The notes under the pieces are model-generated. The model ran no database searches, had not been told where the DNA came from, and was given only the letters and a program-made list of their open reading frames with translations. A stretch of DNA of 49,795 nt. It comes from Firmicutes bacterium UBA5227 (GTDB lineage Bacteria; Bacillota; Clostridia; Tissierellales; Sedimentibacteraceae). The stretch is from contig DHUT01000045.1 of assembly GCA_002409285.1 (NCBI GenBank), positions 1-49,795 of the forward strand, given 5' to 3'. Numbering within the stretch: position 1 is the first letter of the stretch; each line of letters starts with the position of its first letter. This document shows positions 1-8,330 of the stretch, one piece after another. Made by a program: the position numbers and the translations under genes.

Positions 1-342
1 GAAAAAATTATACATAGGATGGAGCAACCTTTTACTGACTATTATTTTATTCAATTAGGATGCAAAAGTATTGGAGTAATCAGAAGTGTAAGATTGACGG
101 ATAATGCATGCAGAATTGCTCCAATATTTATCCTACCAGAATTCCAAGGCAAAGGTTATGCTCAGCAAACCATCAAAAATATTGAATCCATATACCCAAA
201 TGTTTGTCATTGGGAGTTAGATACTATAAAACAAGAGCCTAAGCTATGTTACCTATATGAAAAAATGGGTTATGTTTCTACAGGAAAGGAAGAGGGAATA
301 CAACATGGCATGACGATTATCTTTTATGAAAAATATAAATAA
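1..342 (+). CDS. GNAT family N-acetyltransferase, 5' end outside window
   Basis: The frame is open from the first base, so this is the C-terminal part of a longer gene; the first internal ATG is at 19. The acetyl-CoA-binding motif A is visible as IFILPEFQGKGYAQQTI (R/Q-x-x-G-x-A type), followed by the usual late LYEKMGYVSTG segment that ends GNAT folds. About 113 codons are present against a usual 145-165, so 30-50 N-terminal residues lie outside. The acceptor substrate cannot be told. It is the first of at least five GNAT-type genes or remnants in the first 16 kb. Confidence 0.75.
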   Translation, partial: EKIIHRMEQPFTDYYFIQLGCKSIGVIRSVRLTDNACRIAPIFILPEFQGKGYAQQTIKNIESIYPNVCHWELDTIKQEPKLCYLYEKMGYVSTGKEEGIQHGMTIIFYEKYK

Positions 343-475
343 CACCCGGTATGAGATAAATAGGAATTTGAGGTGCACAAGGATGCTGAAATTACCTTAG
401 TTGTCTTAGGGATTGACAGAGTCATTAAAGCAGTAATGACAAAAGCGTTACAACATTGTAAAGGAGATTTCTTAT

Positions 476-937
476 ATGGGAAAAAAAACAACCTTAAATT
501 TTAGAGATAGTGCCAGTGACATATCCAAAGCACTTGAAGTTATGATCGAACGATTTGGTCATGACACACTCATTTCACTTGCTACCATGGATGGTAATAT
601 ACCTGCTGTTCGTATTGTAAACAGCTATTATGAAAATGGAGCATTTTACACTATCACATATGCACTGTCAAATAAAATGAGGCAGATAGAGACAAATTCT
701 ACGGTTGCAATATGTGGTGAATGGTTTACAGCTCATGGTGTTGGTGAAAATATGGGATATGTTTGTGGTGAACAAAACGCCGAAATTATAAGGAGGTTGA
801 GAAATGTATTTTCAGCATGGTATTCCAACGGGCATATAGATGAAGGTGACCCTAATACAATTATTCTATGTATACGATTATCTGATGCAGTTCTGTTCAA
901 TCACGGTACAAGGTTTAATATTGAATTTAATGCATAA
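476..937 (+). CDS. Pyridoxamine 5'-phosphate oxidase-like split-barrel protein
   Basis: A 153-residue protein with the FMN-binding split-barrel pattern: LISLATMDGNIPAVRIV, then a strand with FYTITYALSNKMRQIETN and VAICGEWFTAHGVGE. This is the general architecture of PPOX-family flavoproteins such as general stress protein 26. AAGGAG lies just before the ATG. Substrate is unknown; FMN or F420 binding is inferred from the family. Residues 93-153 are repeated at 8331-8516, so this is the parent-type copy of a duplicated block. Between 343 and 475 I see no gene, only a short open stretch without a recognisable product. Confidence 0.7.
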   Translation: MGKKTTLNFRDSASDISKALEVMIERFGHDTLISLATMDGNIPAVRIVNSYYENGAFYTITYALSNKMRQIETNSTVAICGEWFTAHGVGENMGYVCGEQNAEIIRRLRNVFSAWYSNGHIDEGDPNTIILCIRLSDAVLFNHGTRFNIEFNA

Positions 938-938
938 C

Positions 939-1036
939 ATGCAGTATGTGCATTATTCAGTGGGATTAATGTTGGTGGATTCTCTGTGGAGTTTGCAGAG
1001 CAATCTTAGAAGAATCAAGAAAAAAACTGTGTTAGA
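939..1036 (+). pseudogene. Scar: DUF1697 5' end joined to radical-SAM 3' end
   Basis: Positions 939-978 match the first 40 nt of the DUF1697 gene at 3893. After about five unrelated bases, positions 984-1036 match the last part of the radical SAM gene (5379-5431), including the codons for CGVCRAI-EESRK. About 1.4 kb that lies between these ends in the intact locus is missing. The same scar with the same junction is at 8518-8613. It is non-coding debris in front of the TIGR04076-type gene. Confidence 0.8.
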
Positions 1037-1077
1037 AATAAATTCTCATAATACCCTAATAGTTTGGAGGAATGTAT

Positions 1078-1407
1078 ATGAAAAAAGTAAAAATTACAGT
1101 ACTACGCAAGGAGTTTTATCCGGAGTTTGCGGATGAATATTTGACAGATGGGAAAGAAGTAGGACCATGTCCATTATTAAATGTAGGTGATGAATTTATT
1201 TTTGAAGGTAGTGCAAAAATGCCGGAGGGATTTTGTCCTTGGACTTGGATTGACATATATCGCAGCATCAGCTCTATGTCATCCGGCTCAACCTGTAAAC
1301 CATGGAACAAAAGAGATGGACAAACAATAGTGTGCTGTACAGACGGTATAAGACCTGTTGTGTTCAATGTTGAGGCTATCGGTGATAATTTGAGTTCAAT
1401 CGAATAG
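1078..1407 (+). CDS. TIGR04076-type family protein, copy 1
   Basis: A 109-residue small protein resembling the TIGR04076 family, whose function is unknown to me. Visible features are an N-terminal KVKITVLRKEFYPE strand, GPCPLLNVGDEF, a Cys-Pro-Trp motif (GFCPWTWIDIY), a CKPW motif and a late CCTDGIRPVVF, so it is rich in conserved cysteines. The ATG at 1072 touches the GGAGG; the ATG at 1078 is about 7 nt away and is the start used in the copies at 5836 and 8656, so 1078 is chosen. It is followed 30 nt later by the HAD gene. Confidence 0.75.
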   Translation: MKKVKITVLRKEFYPEFADEYLTDGKEVGPCPLLNVGDEFIFEGSAKMPEGFCPWTWIDIYRSISSMSSGSTCKPWNKRDGQTIVCCTDGIRPVVFNVEAIGDNLSSIE

Positions 1408-1437
1408 ATTGCAAAGCAAACAACTTACAGGAGAAAT

Positions 1438-2112
1438 ATGATAAAAGCAATATTTTTTGATTTGTTTTTTACTCTTGTTTATCCGTCATATTCAACTATG
1501 AATGAATATGACGTTATGGGCATATCTGCAATGGAATGGGAGAAGTATGCCGAAGATAATAATTTATATCGGGAGAGGGCATTAGGAAAAATTAAAACGG
1601 AAAAAGAAATAATCAATAAAATTGTTGATATTATGCCATACAATTTGACCGACAATCAAAAACGAGAAATACTTAACAGACGTCAGGAAAGAATGAAAAG
1701 GGCACTGTTAAATGTTGATAATGAAATTCTCAATACTATTAAACAATTGCATTATAAAGATATCAAGCTTGGACTTATCAGCAATTCTGATATAATTGAT
1801 TCAAAACATTGGAAGGAATCTTCTTTATCTGAATTTTTTGATGTGGCAGTATTTTCTTGTGACGCAGGCATTATGAAGCCTGACACAAAAATATATGAGA
1901 CAGCAATGCACATGCTGAGTGTCAGTCCAAAAGAAAGCATTTTTGTCGGTGATGGCGGGTCGGATGAATTATATGGTGCAAAAATAGCAGGAATGAGAAC
2001 TGTATTCACTGAATATTTGGAGCGTAAGCCATCGGATAAAATTGAAAAGATAAAATTATATGCAGATTTTCATATTGATAAATTTTATGAATTATTAAGG
2101 TGTTTAGAGTGA
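1438..2112 (+). CDS. HAD superfamily hydrolase (subfamily IA type)
   Basis: 224 residues with the four HAD motifs: nucleophile D8 in FFDLFFTLV, LISNSD for motif II, KPD for motif III, and FVGDGGSDELYGA for motif IV. The residue two after D8 is Phe (F10), where phosphatases usually have a general-acid Asp; haloacid-dehalogenase-type members also lack it, so simple phosphatase activity should not be assumed. Its TGA overlaps the next ATG (TGATG at 2110-2114), implying translational coupling. A copy with an internal deletion is at 9017-9277. Confidence 0.8.
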   Translation: MIKAIFFDLFFTLVYPSYSTMNEYDVMGISAMEWEKYAEDNNLYRERALGKIKTEKEIINKIVDIMPYNLTDNQKREILNRRQERMKRALLNVDNEILNTIKQLHYKDIKLGLISNSDIIDSKHWKESSLSEFFDVAVFSCDAGIMKPDTKIYETAMHMLSVSPKESIFVGDGGSDELYGAKIAGMRTVFTEYLERKPSDKIEKIKLYADFHIDKFYELLRCLE

Positions 2113-2369
2113 TGAATGATAATAATAAAAGTGAATTAATCTTAAACATAGATAAGCTGCACACCAATGATTTAGGCGTAGAACGAATTAAAAGAAATCT
2201 TTGCTTAGATGTAGATGATGTTATCAGATGGTGCAAGGAAAAAATCAAAGAGTCTGACAGCAGCATAATCAGGAAAGGGAAGAATTGGTATGTAGGTACA
2301 GCTGACTGTAAAATAACAGTCAATGCTCACAGTTATACAATATTTACGGCTCATAAGTTAAAAAAATAA
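2112..2369 (+). CDS. DUF3781 family protein
   Basis: An 85-residue protein matching the DUF3781 pattern: LHTNDLGVERIKRNL, DVDDVIRWCKEKI, IIRKGKNWYV and a terminal ITVNAHSYTIFTAHK. It starts at the ATG overlapping the HAD stop. Function is unknown. It reads as the second gene of a HAD-DUF3781 pair, followed 24 nt later by a truncated DUF3788-like gene. Confidence 0.7.
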   Translation: MNDNNKSELILNIDKLHTNDLGVERIKRNLCLDVDDVIRWCKEKIKESDSSIIRKGKNWYVGTADCKITVNAHSYTIFTAHKLKK

Positions 2370-2392
2370 TATAGTGTGTAGGGAGTAAAAAT

Positions 2393-2494
2393 ATGTTAGA
2401 TAAAATACCAAATGATAAAGATATGACTGCCTTATTGGGGAAGTCGTTGTACAATGTGTGGACAGAATTATGCGGATATCAAGTTCAACGCTAA
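2393..2494 (+). pseudogene. DUF3788-like protein, truncated
   Basis: A GGGAG-preceded ATG opens a 33-codon frame reading MLDKIPNDKDMTALLGK, then a Trp-Thr-Glu-Leu-Cys segment, resembling the start of DUF3788 proteins (usually about 140 residues). The frame then stops after unrelated sequence, and the conserved core (YEYKYRRGGK-type segment) is absent. I read it as a gene that lost all but its 5' end. Family identification from about 27 residues is uncertain. Confidence 0.45.
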
Positions 2495-2785
2495 ATTATC
2501 TATATTCTTCGCGGAAAAAGTGAAAGAGCGCATTAAATATATTTTACAAAATACAAAGAATATTATTTTGCATGATTTGAATCACAAATAATAAACTATT
2601 ATTGCGTATAATAATATTAAATATTTTTAATCTAATTACTTACTCAAAATAACCCTATGGTCGAATAGTGCCTGCACATTCATCTACAGGTTTTTTATTC
2701 TATCAGATTGAAAACGATGGATTAATGATATACATATGAAGGGCAGTTTATACGATGAATTGATTTTAGATAATTGGAGGTATTG
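2495..2785. other. Gap without recognisable gene
   Basis: A+T-rich stretch between the DUF3788 remnant and the next GNAT gene. One reading frame stays open from the DUF3788 remnant to about 2592 (CGQNYADIKFNAKLS...), but no family is recognised. A 16-codon frame at 2736-2786 also has no match. It is probably eroded coding sequence. Confidence 0.4.
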
Positions 2786-3247
2786 ATGATGTATCGGAAA
2801 AGTATTTCAGGTGATTGTAAAGCAATTTACTCGTTGATTTGTGATATGGAAAATAAAGAACTTCCGTATGGCAGATTCGAAGAGATTTATAATCAGCAGA
2901 TAAAAGAGAGCAATTATTATTGCCTTGTATGCGAACAGGATGATAAAGTAATCGGCATGTTAAATTTACGTTTTGAAGAACAATTGCATCATTCAGAGCG
3001 TATTGCTGAAATTCTTGAATTGACAGTTTCGGATGAGTACAGGAGCAGAGGCATAGGAAAGGAAATGTTAGCTTTAAGCTGTCAAATTGCAAAAGACAAT
3101 GACTGTTCTCAAATTGAGCTTGCCTGCAACCAATTACGCAAAGATGCACATCGATTTTATACAAGGGAAGGCATGAATAATTTTCATTTTAAATTCTCTA
3201 AACGATTGCTTGACTGTGATTCACAGCAAAATATACTTGGAAGATAG
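2786..3247 (+). CDS. GNAT family N-acetyltransferase
   Basis: About 153 residues with a full GNAT core: an N-terminal DCKAIYSLICDMEN helix, VIGMLNLRF strand, ILELTVSDEYRSRGIGKEML as motif A, and a late FYTREGM segment. GGAGG at 2776-2780 supports the ATGs at 2786 and 2789. It resembles aminoglycoside-type and general small-molecule GNATs; the substrate is not predictable. The C-terminal 15-20 residues after the core look non-conserved. No close copy of it is seen elsewhere in the window. Confidence 0.8.
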   Translation: MMYRKSISGDCKAIYSLICDMENKELPYGRFEEIYNQQIKESNYYCLVCEQDDKVIGMLNLRFEEQLHHSERIAEILELTVSDEYRSRGIGKEMLALSCQIAKDNDCSQIELACNQLRKDAHRFYTREGMNNFHFKFSKRLLDCDSQQNILGR

Positions 3248-3441
3248 CCTTATTACATAAATCTAAGAGTTGAAATATACGGATATAAACAGAATTAATC
3301 TGACAATAGGAAATAGGAGGATATGTAAAGAGGCAAGAGAAAAGGTATATCCGTATGTACGGTGCGGCTGTAGCTTATATTTGGAAGATATAGGCTTATT
3401 AATAGAAGTTTCAATTTTACGAAGATGAAAGAGGATATAAG

Positions 3442-3852
3442 ATGAGAAAGATTTATTTAGATAAGACAGAGTTAAAAAGATATGCCGATGTTTACGACAT
3501 TCACTTTATTTTTGATGATGATGTTCCTGAGCCGGACTTTTATGCGGTTCCGCAGGTAGACATTGTTGCGAGAGACAGTGAAGGCGGTTTCATAGGGACA
3601 ATCGGGCAGGAATCTGATTTAGATAGCGATGCACCCATATGCTATATAAATAACCGTAAGGAATGCTTTCTGATAGCTAAATCAGGAAAAGAATTTTTAG
3701 ATACGGCAGCTTCGTGGAAGAGCAACATAGAGCCGTATAGTAAAATCACTTTTTATTTATCTAAATCAGAGGCTGAAAAGGAACTTGAGTTTTTTGATAT
3801 TTCATCCATAAAGACTGATGATTGCGGTCCAAGTGCATATATGATTAAGTAG
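3442..3852 (+). CDS. Hypothetical protein
   Basis: A 136-residue acidic protein that I do not recognise. It has no signal peptide or membrane segment. The middle is hydrophobic/beta-like (VDIVARDSEGGFIGTIGQE), followed by ICYINNRKECFLIAKSGKEF, which resembles small SMI1/KNR4-like or immunity-type folds only loosely. AAAGAGGA precedes the ATG. The 190 nt in front of it (3248-3441) contain no recognisable gene. Confidence 0.55.
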   Translation: MRKIYLDKTELKRYADVYDIHFIFDDDVPEPDFYAVPQVDIVARDSEGGFIGTIGQESDLDSDAPICYINNRKECFLIAKSGKEFLDTAASWKSNIEPYSKITFYLSKSEAEKELEFFDISSIKTDDCGPSAYMIK

Positions 3853-3892
3853 AAACTTTACAAAGAAATATAATAGGAACATGGAGGAAGGC

Positions 3893-4450
3893 ATGCAGTA
3901 TGTTGCATTATTCAGAGGAATTAATGTTGGTGGGAAAAATGTTGTAAAAATGTATGATTTGAAGCAATTGTTTACTGAATTGGGAATGTACAATGTTAAG
4001 ACTTATATCCAAAGCGGTAATGTGGTTTTTGAATCAGATTCAGATAAAGCATCATTACATAGTGTGATTTATAAAGGCTTTGCAAATCGTTTCGGGTTTG
4101 AAAGCGACGTTATGATAAGGGATGTAAATGAAATGACGGATTTGATTAAGCTTTTTCTGTTTTCAGAAGTGGAGATAAGTTCTGCTGAAGCTGCAGATCC
4201 TGAAGTAGAGCATATTTATGTTTACTTTTTAGACCATCTCGATTCAAAATTAATTGATGATATGTGCAAGGAATTTGCAGGACCGGATATCATCAGGCCG
4301 GGAAAAAATGAAATATATCTTTTATGTCATCAAAGCATACGTAAGTCAAAGCTTGCAATTCGTATTGCGAAGATATTTAATTCAGCTACCGCACGAAACT
4401 GGAAGACTGTTAATAAGCTATACAATTTGATGGATACAATGATTCCTTGA
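3893..4450 (+). CDS. DUF1697 family protein
   Basis: 185 residues beginning MQYVALFRGINVGGKN, the hallmark of DUF1697 proteins, then LKQLFTELGMYNVKTYIQSGN and a C-terminal RNWKTVNKLYNLM, which is the family's usual end. An upstream in-frame ATG at 3881 contains the GGAGG that serves the ATG at 3893, so 3893 is chosen. Biochemical role is not established to my knowledge. Its first 40 nt occur again in the scars at 939 and 8518. Confidence 0.8.
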   Translation: MQYVALFRGINVGGKNVVKMYDLKQLFTELGMYNVKTYIQSGNVVFESDSDKASLHSVIYKGFANRFGFESDVMIRDVNEMTDLIKLFLFSEVEISSAEAADPEVEHIYVYFLDHLDSKLIDDMCKEFAGPDIIRPGKNEIYLLCHQSIRKSKLAIRIAKIFNSATARNWKTVNKLYNLMDTMIP

Positions 4451-4481
4451 AATCAAATTTTTTATAAAAAAGGGGACAAGT

Positions 4482-5447
4482 ATGAGTTTAAATAAATATA
4501 TAAAAGAGGTTGATAGATTAGAATTCACCGTAACAAATAGTTGTACAGGTAGATGCAGGCATTGTTCGGAGGGACGTTTATCAGGAGATAAAAAAATTGA
4601 TAAAGAAAGAGCAGTAAATGCGCTGAAGGATGTAGCTTCATTTTATGATGTGAAATCAATTATGACATTTGGTGGTGAAGCTTTGATATATCCAGATATA
4701 GTTTGTGCAATTCATCAGGCTGCAATGGAATGTAATACACCAATACGTCAGCTTATTACAAATGGATGCTTTTCCAAGGATAATGATCAAATTGTTGAGG
4801 TTGCAAGGAAACTAAATCAATCGGGAGTGAATGATATTTTGTTGTCTGTGGATTGCTTTCATGTTGAAAAGCTGCCTTTAGATTGGGTTTACATTTTTGC
4901 AAAGGCACTGTGCGAAAAATACAGCGGAAGACTTAGATTGCAGCCCACATGGGTAAATGATGAATCGGACAACAATATTTATAATCTTAAGACAAAGGAA
5001 TGCCTCGCATATTTCGATGATCTCAATATAGAAATAAATGATGGCGACAGTGTTTTTCCATCCGGAAATGCAGTTGAATATCTGTCAGAATACTTTGAAA
5101 AGAAACCGTTAGACATGAATTTCAGCTGCGGTGATGCATTTTATACATCACGCCTTGACGATATAGATGAGCTAATGATTGACTGCAGCGGCGATGTATT
5201 AGCCTGTGATTTTCCTATAGGAAACATTATGGTGAACAACATACTTGACATTATAAAGGGATATGATCCGTATAATAATCCATATACAAAAGCATTGCTG
5301 GAAAATGGCATCCGTGGGATGCTCAAAGAAGCAGGGAACAACGGTATCGTTATTGATACTTCAGATTATTATACGCCCTGTGGAGTTTGCAGAGCAATCA
5401 TAGAAGAATCAAGAAAAAGTGTGTTAAAAACCGGAGGAATCCAATGA
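4482..5447 (+). CDS. Radical SAM domain protein
   Basis: 321 residues with the 4Fe-4S/SAM motif C21-x3-C25-x2-C28 (NSCTGRCRHCS), followed by MTFGGEALIYPD for the GGE motif. A C-terminal third with more cysteines (CGDAF, DCSGDVLACDFPIGNI, CGVCRAI) suggests an auxiliary cluster of SPASM/twitch type. This indicates peptide- or protein-modifying radical chemistry, but no precursor peptide is obvious next to it. AGGGGA precedes the ATG. The stop overlaps the next start (ATGA at 5444-5447), so it is coupled to the VOC gene. Confidence 0.8.
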   Translation: MSLNKYIKEVDRLEFTVTNSCTGRCRHCSEGRLSGDKKIDKERAVNALKDVASFYDVKSIMTFGGEALIYPDIVCAIHQAAMECNTPIRQLITNGCFSKDNDQIVEVARKLNQSGVNDILLSVDCFHVEKLPLDWVYIFAKALCEKYSGRLRLQPTWVNDESDNNIYNLKTKECLAYFDDLNIEINDGDSVFPSGNAVEYLSEYFEKKPLDMNFSCGDAFYTSRLDDIDELMIDCSGDVLACDFPIGNIMVNNILDIIKGYDPYNNPYTKALLENGIRGMLKEAGNNGIVIDTSDYYTPCGVCRAIIEESRKSVLKTGGIQ

Positions 5448-5794
5448 AAGTGGGAGAAGTATGCTTTTTAACAAGCGATGTTATCAGGCTATCAAATTTT
5501 TATAAAATGCTGTTTCAAATTGATAATGGTAGTGATGATAATGTTCATCAGTTTATTATATCTGATGAAACAACACTTACGATTTACAATGATGGTATAG
5601 AGCGAAAAACTAATTCACATAACACTTGTATTGCATTCACAGTTGATAATGTTGATGAAGAATTCGAGAGGTTAAAATCACTTGGTGTTGAAATTGTTGA
5701 ACCACCTGCAATCAGACCATGGGGTGCGAAAAATATGAGTTTTTTGGATCCTGATAATAATTTGATTATTTACAGGTCTTTTCCTGGTATATAG
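5444..5794 (+). CDS. VOC (glyoxalase/bleomycin resistance) family protein
   Basis: 116 residues forming one VOC module pair: VCFLTSDVIRLSNFYKMLF, a middle FIISDETTLTIY, then CIAFTVDNVDEEFERLKSLGV and SFLDPDNNLIIY. The final DPDNN-type segment normally carries a metal-binding Glu/His near it; here the last position reads Ile-Ile-Tyr, so metal use is uncertain. It starts inside the radical SAM stop codon region with GGAGGA immediately upstream. Confidence 0.75.
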   Translation: MKVGEVCFLTSDVIRLSNFYKMLFQIDNGSDDNVHQFIISDETTLTIYNDGIERKTNSHNTCIAFTVDNVDEEFERLKSLGVEIVEPPAIRPWGAKNMSFLDPDNNLIIYRSFPGI

Positions 5795-5835
5795 AATAAA
5801 TTTTTACAATGCCCTAATAGTTTGGAGGAATATAT

Positions 5836-6168
5836 ATGAAAAAAGTAAAAATTACAGTACTACGCAAGGAGTTTTATCCGGAGCTTGCGGATGAATATTT
5901 GACAGATGGGAAAGAAGTAGGACCATGTCCATTATTAAATGTAGGTGATGAATTTATTTTTGAAGGAAGTGCAAAAATGCCGGAGGGATTTTGTCCCTGG
6001 GCATGGATTGACGCATATAGGAGTATAAGCTCCATGTCATACGGTTCAACTGTGATAAGAAAAGCATTGGTTCAGCAAAAAAGCATCATGTATAATGGCG
6101 GTGTCTTAGAAAATGAAGTTATGATAGACGGAATAGTTGAACAAAGGTTTTGGATAGATATCGGATAA
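5836..6168 (+). pseudogene. Chimera: TIGR04076-type N-terminus fused to GNAT C-terminus
   Basis: The first 70 or so codons are near-identical to the TIGR04076-type genes at 1078 and 8656, up to MSYGST. From about 6053 the DNA instead matches the 3' end of the GNAT gene at 15684-16196 (from about 16081). The two parents share TGT at the junction. The frame would be lost, but one extra A in an A-run (six against five) restores it, giving the shared end KSIMYNGGVLENEVMI...RFWIDIG. A 110-residue protein could be made from a normal RBS, but half of each domain is missing. Confidence 0.75.
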
Positions 6169-6296
6169 ACAAATGTTCGATAAGCACTTGCGCTATATTA
6201 ATTTTTCTGATAAAATAGATCAAAAGGAATTTTGTTTTGGAAACATCTGTTGGTAAAATTAAGCTGCTGTCAAACATTAAATTGAAGGAGTTGAAA

Positions 6297-7313
6297 ATGG
6301 AAAAAGGAAAAAATAATGAACTCGGGAAAAATAAGATAAAACTTGATGAAACAATAAAAATGCTGTTTAGTGTATCAAAACCACTGGTAATAAACATAGT
6401 GAATTATTTCTTCAATGAGTATTTTAATGCAAATGACGATGATTATGACGTGGAATTTACGGCTACAGAAAGTGTAGACTTAAAGATTGAGCTGAAAAGA
6501 GCTGATTTATTTGTAAAGGTAGGAAAAATGAATACCTATCATTTTGAATTTCAGTTGAATGGTGAAAAGTATATGGTACTCAGAATGTTTGACTATGGCT
6601 ACAGAAAAGCTCTCAGTGAACAAAAGGATGAAAATATAATATGCTTCCCAAAACAGGCGGTTCTATACCTGGAAGAGGGAAAAGGTGTTCCTGATGAATT
6701 AAAGCTTAAGCTAATTTTTCCATTAACAGACAAGGGAGAGCAGGAGGTTTTATACAGGGTTATAGTAAAAAAAGCGTGGGAAATAAGTGAGGAAGAAAAA
6801 TTTAAACGAGGCTTATATTCTTTGCTTCCGTTGGAAATATTTAAGCTGAGGAAAAAAGCGGGAGCAATAAAAACTGCATCAGAAGATGAATTTTTTCAAT
6901 TGTCAAAGCAAATAAAAAATGATACAATGAAGATAATAGATAATGTAATAGAATTATTTGACGAGAAAAAATTAACTGAAGGGGATTATGAAAAGATAAC
7001 CCAGGCTGTGGTATATCTGATTGAATATTTTTCCGAAAACTATGCGGACTTAAAGCTGTCAAAGGAGGTGTCCGATGTGAGCGAATACATTCATACAAGA
7101 GGTAAAATTGAGGGAATTCGTGAAGGTAAGGTCGAAGGAATTCGTGAAGGTAAGATCGAAGGAATTCGTGAAGGCAAAGAAGAGGCTTTTATGCAATTAA
7201 CCAAAAATATGTTGAAAGACGGATTATCAATTGAACGTGTCAGCAACATAACAAAATTACCCATTGAAACGATAATAAAAATTAAAAAAGAAATTGAACA
7301 GAATAGCAACTGA
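6297..7313 (+). CDS. Rpn family recombination-promoting nuclease/putative transposase
   Basis: About 338 residues typical of Rpn/PDDEXK-nuclease-like proteins. It has an N-terminal KLDETIKMLFSVSKPLVINIVN, nuclease-like core segments with VDLKIELKRADLFVKV and YHFEFQLNGE (acidic-x-hydrophobic-x-E/Q pattern), and a helical C-terminus with tandem GKxEGIRE repeats. AAGGAG sets the start at 6297 rather than the in-frame codon at 6237. Rpn proteins in E. coli are reported to nick DNA and promote RecA-independent recombination, which suits this rearranged region. A deleted copy lies at 16199-16371. Confidence 0.75.
   Translation: MEKGKNNELGKNKIKLDETIKMLFSVSKPLVINIVNYFFNEYFNANDDDYDVEFTATESVDLKIELKRADLFVKVGKMNTYHFEFQLNGEKYMVLRMFDYGYRKALSEQKDENIICFPKQAVLYLEEGKGVPDELKLKLIFPLTDKGEQEVLYRVIVKKAWEISEEEKFKRGLYSLLPLEIFKLRKKAGAIKTASEDEFFQLSKQIKNDTMKIIDNVIELFDEKKLTEGDYEKITQAVVYLIEYFSENYADLKLSKEVSDVSEYIHTRGKIEGIREGKVEGIREGKIEGIREGKEEAFMQLTKNMLKDGLSIERVSNITKLPIETIIKIKKEIEQNSN
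7101..7172 (+). repeat. Three tandem 24-bp coding repeats in the Rpn gene
   Basis: Units start at 7101, 7125 and 7149, each encoding Gly-Lys-(Ile/Val)-Glu-Gly-Ile-Arg-Glu. The DNA core GGAATTCGTGAAGG is identical in all units. C-terminal repeats of this kind are common in Rpn-type proteins and can vary in number by slippage. Confidence 0.85.
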
Positions 7314-7387
7314 AACGTTGGCTGTCTCTGCCTTGAAGACAAAGGCATAAACTTCCGTAAGCATGGACAAAAATCAACATATAATAT

Positions 7388-7433
7388 GGGGAGTATAAAA
7401 TAATACATTTACACAGATTATTTTATACTCCCC
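7388..7433. repeat. Perfect 17-bp inverted repeat with 12-nt loop
   Basis: The left arm at 7388-7404 begins GGGGAGTATAAAATAAT and the right arm at 7417-7433 is its exact reverse complement, with 12 nt between. No T-run follows, so it is not a standard intrinsic terminator. A left-arm-like sequence with one extra A occurs at 16374, again next to Rpn sequence. It may be the end of a small mobile element or a hairpin tied to the Rpn unit. Confidence 0.8.
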
Positions 7434-7685
7434 AATCATCTGTAACACAGCTACTGTTGCACACCCATAACTGTTACAGCACGAATATGACCATTTAGAT
7501 GGAATATTAGCTACCATAAGGGAAGTTGACAATAAGTCGTTTTACTTCGAACAAATCAAGATGGATTTATAATGGCAGCTATACATAAATTCAATAATAT
7601 GTCAGAAAGTTGATAGAATAGATAACAGGAATTTGAAGGGAGATAATATAAATGAATAAAATTACATGTATGCGAGGTAAGTAAA
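7434..7685. other. Gap without recognisable gene
   Basis: 250 nt between the inverted repeat and the next GNAT gene. A short frame ending near 7572 (TIREVDNKSFYFEQIKMDL) looks like the tail of a lost gene but matches no family I know. Confidence 0.4.
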
Positions 7686-8183
7686 GTGTTAATAGAAACA
7701 AGAAGATGTTTAATTCGCAATTTTGAAGAAAAGGATATAAATAAATTCATGTCGTACCGGAACGATGAATTTTGGATGCAATATCAAGGATTTAAAGGAC
7801 TGACAAAGCAGGAATATAAAAAAGTATTGCTGAAAGAAGTTGAATTGTATGAAGGTACTCAGTTTGCCATAGTTTTGAAAGATAGCGGTTGCCTTATTGG
7901 CGATATATATTTAAAACAGGAAGCGGATTCGTTATGGCTGGGATATACGATAAGTCCATTACACGCAAGGCAAGGCTATGCCTATGAGGCAGTCAACGGA
8001 ATGATTACGAGGGCAAGGGAAAAAGGAATAGATAAAATATTTGCAGCAGTTCTGCTTGAAAATATTCCCTCGATTAATTTATTGAAGAAACTTAAGTTTA
8101 GTTTTGTTGGTATGAATGAACACGGAGAAGGGGTTTATACCTTAGATTTTAATAAGATGCGACCATTGGGAATTGCTTCTTAG
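7686..8183 (+). CDS. GNAT family N-acetyltransferase (RimJ/RimL-like)
   Basis: 165 residues starting at GTG with AGGTAAG upstream. It opens with LIETRRCLIRNFEEKDINKFM, the typical start of ribosomal-protein-alanine acetyltransferase-like GNATs, continues with FAIVLKDSGCLIGDIYL and YTISPLHARQGYAYEAV (motif A), and ends with NIPSINLLKKLKF, the usual Asn-x-x-Ser segment. Likely an N-terminal or small-amine acetyltransferase; substrate unknown. It appears intact. Confidence 0.8.
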   Translation: MLIETRRCLIRNFEEKDINKFMSYRNDEFWMQYQGFKGLTKQEYKKVLLKEVELYEGTQFAIVLKDSGCLIGDIYLKQEADSLWLGYTISPLHARQGYAYEAVNGMITRAREKGIDKIFAAVLLENIPSINLLKKLKFSFVGMNEHGEGVYTLDFNKMRPLGIAS

Positions 8184-8330
8184 AGGATATGATAGTGCAA
8201 CTTGCAGTATAGGGTGCAACAATTTCTCTTTAAATCTTTAAATCGAAGAAGTGATAAGAAAAGTTACAGTTGGGAATGATAAGGGAAATGGATATCATTT
8301 TTGTAAATTTATTTGTGGTGGTGTTTTAAT

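Noticed and set aside
2006..2323. Minus-strand open frames opposite the HAD/DUF3781 genes and elsewhere
   Set aside because: They mirror well-supported + strand genes, lack RBS and resemble no family.
7388..7433. The inverted repeat as an intrinsic terminator of the Rpn gene
   Set aside because: The stem is A+T-rich in its centre and is not followed by a T-run.
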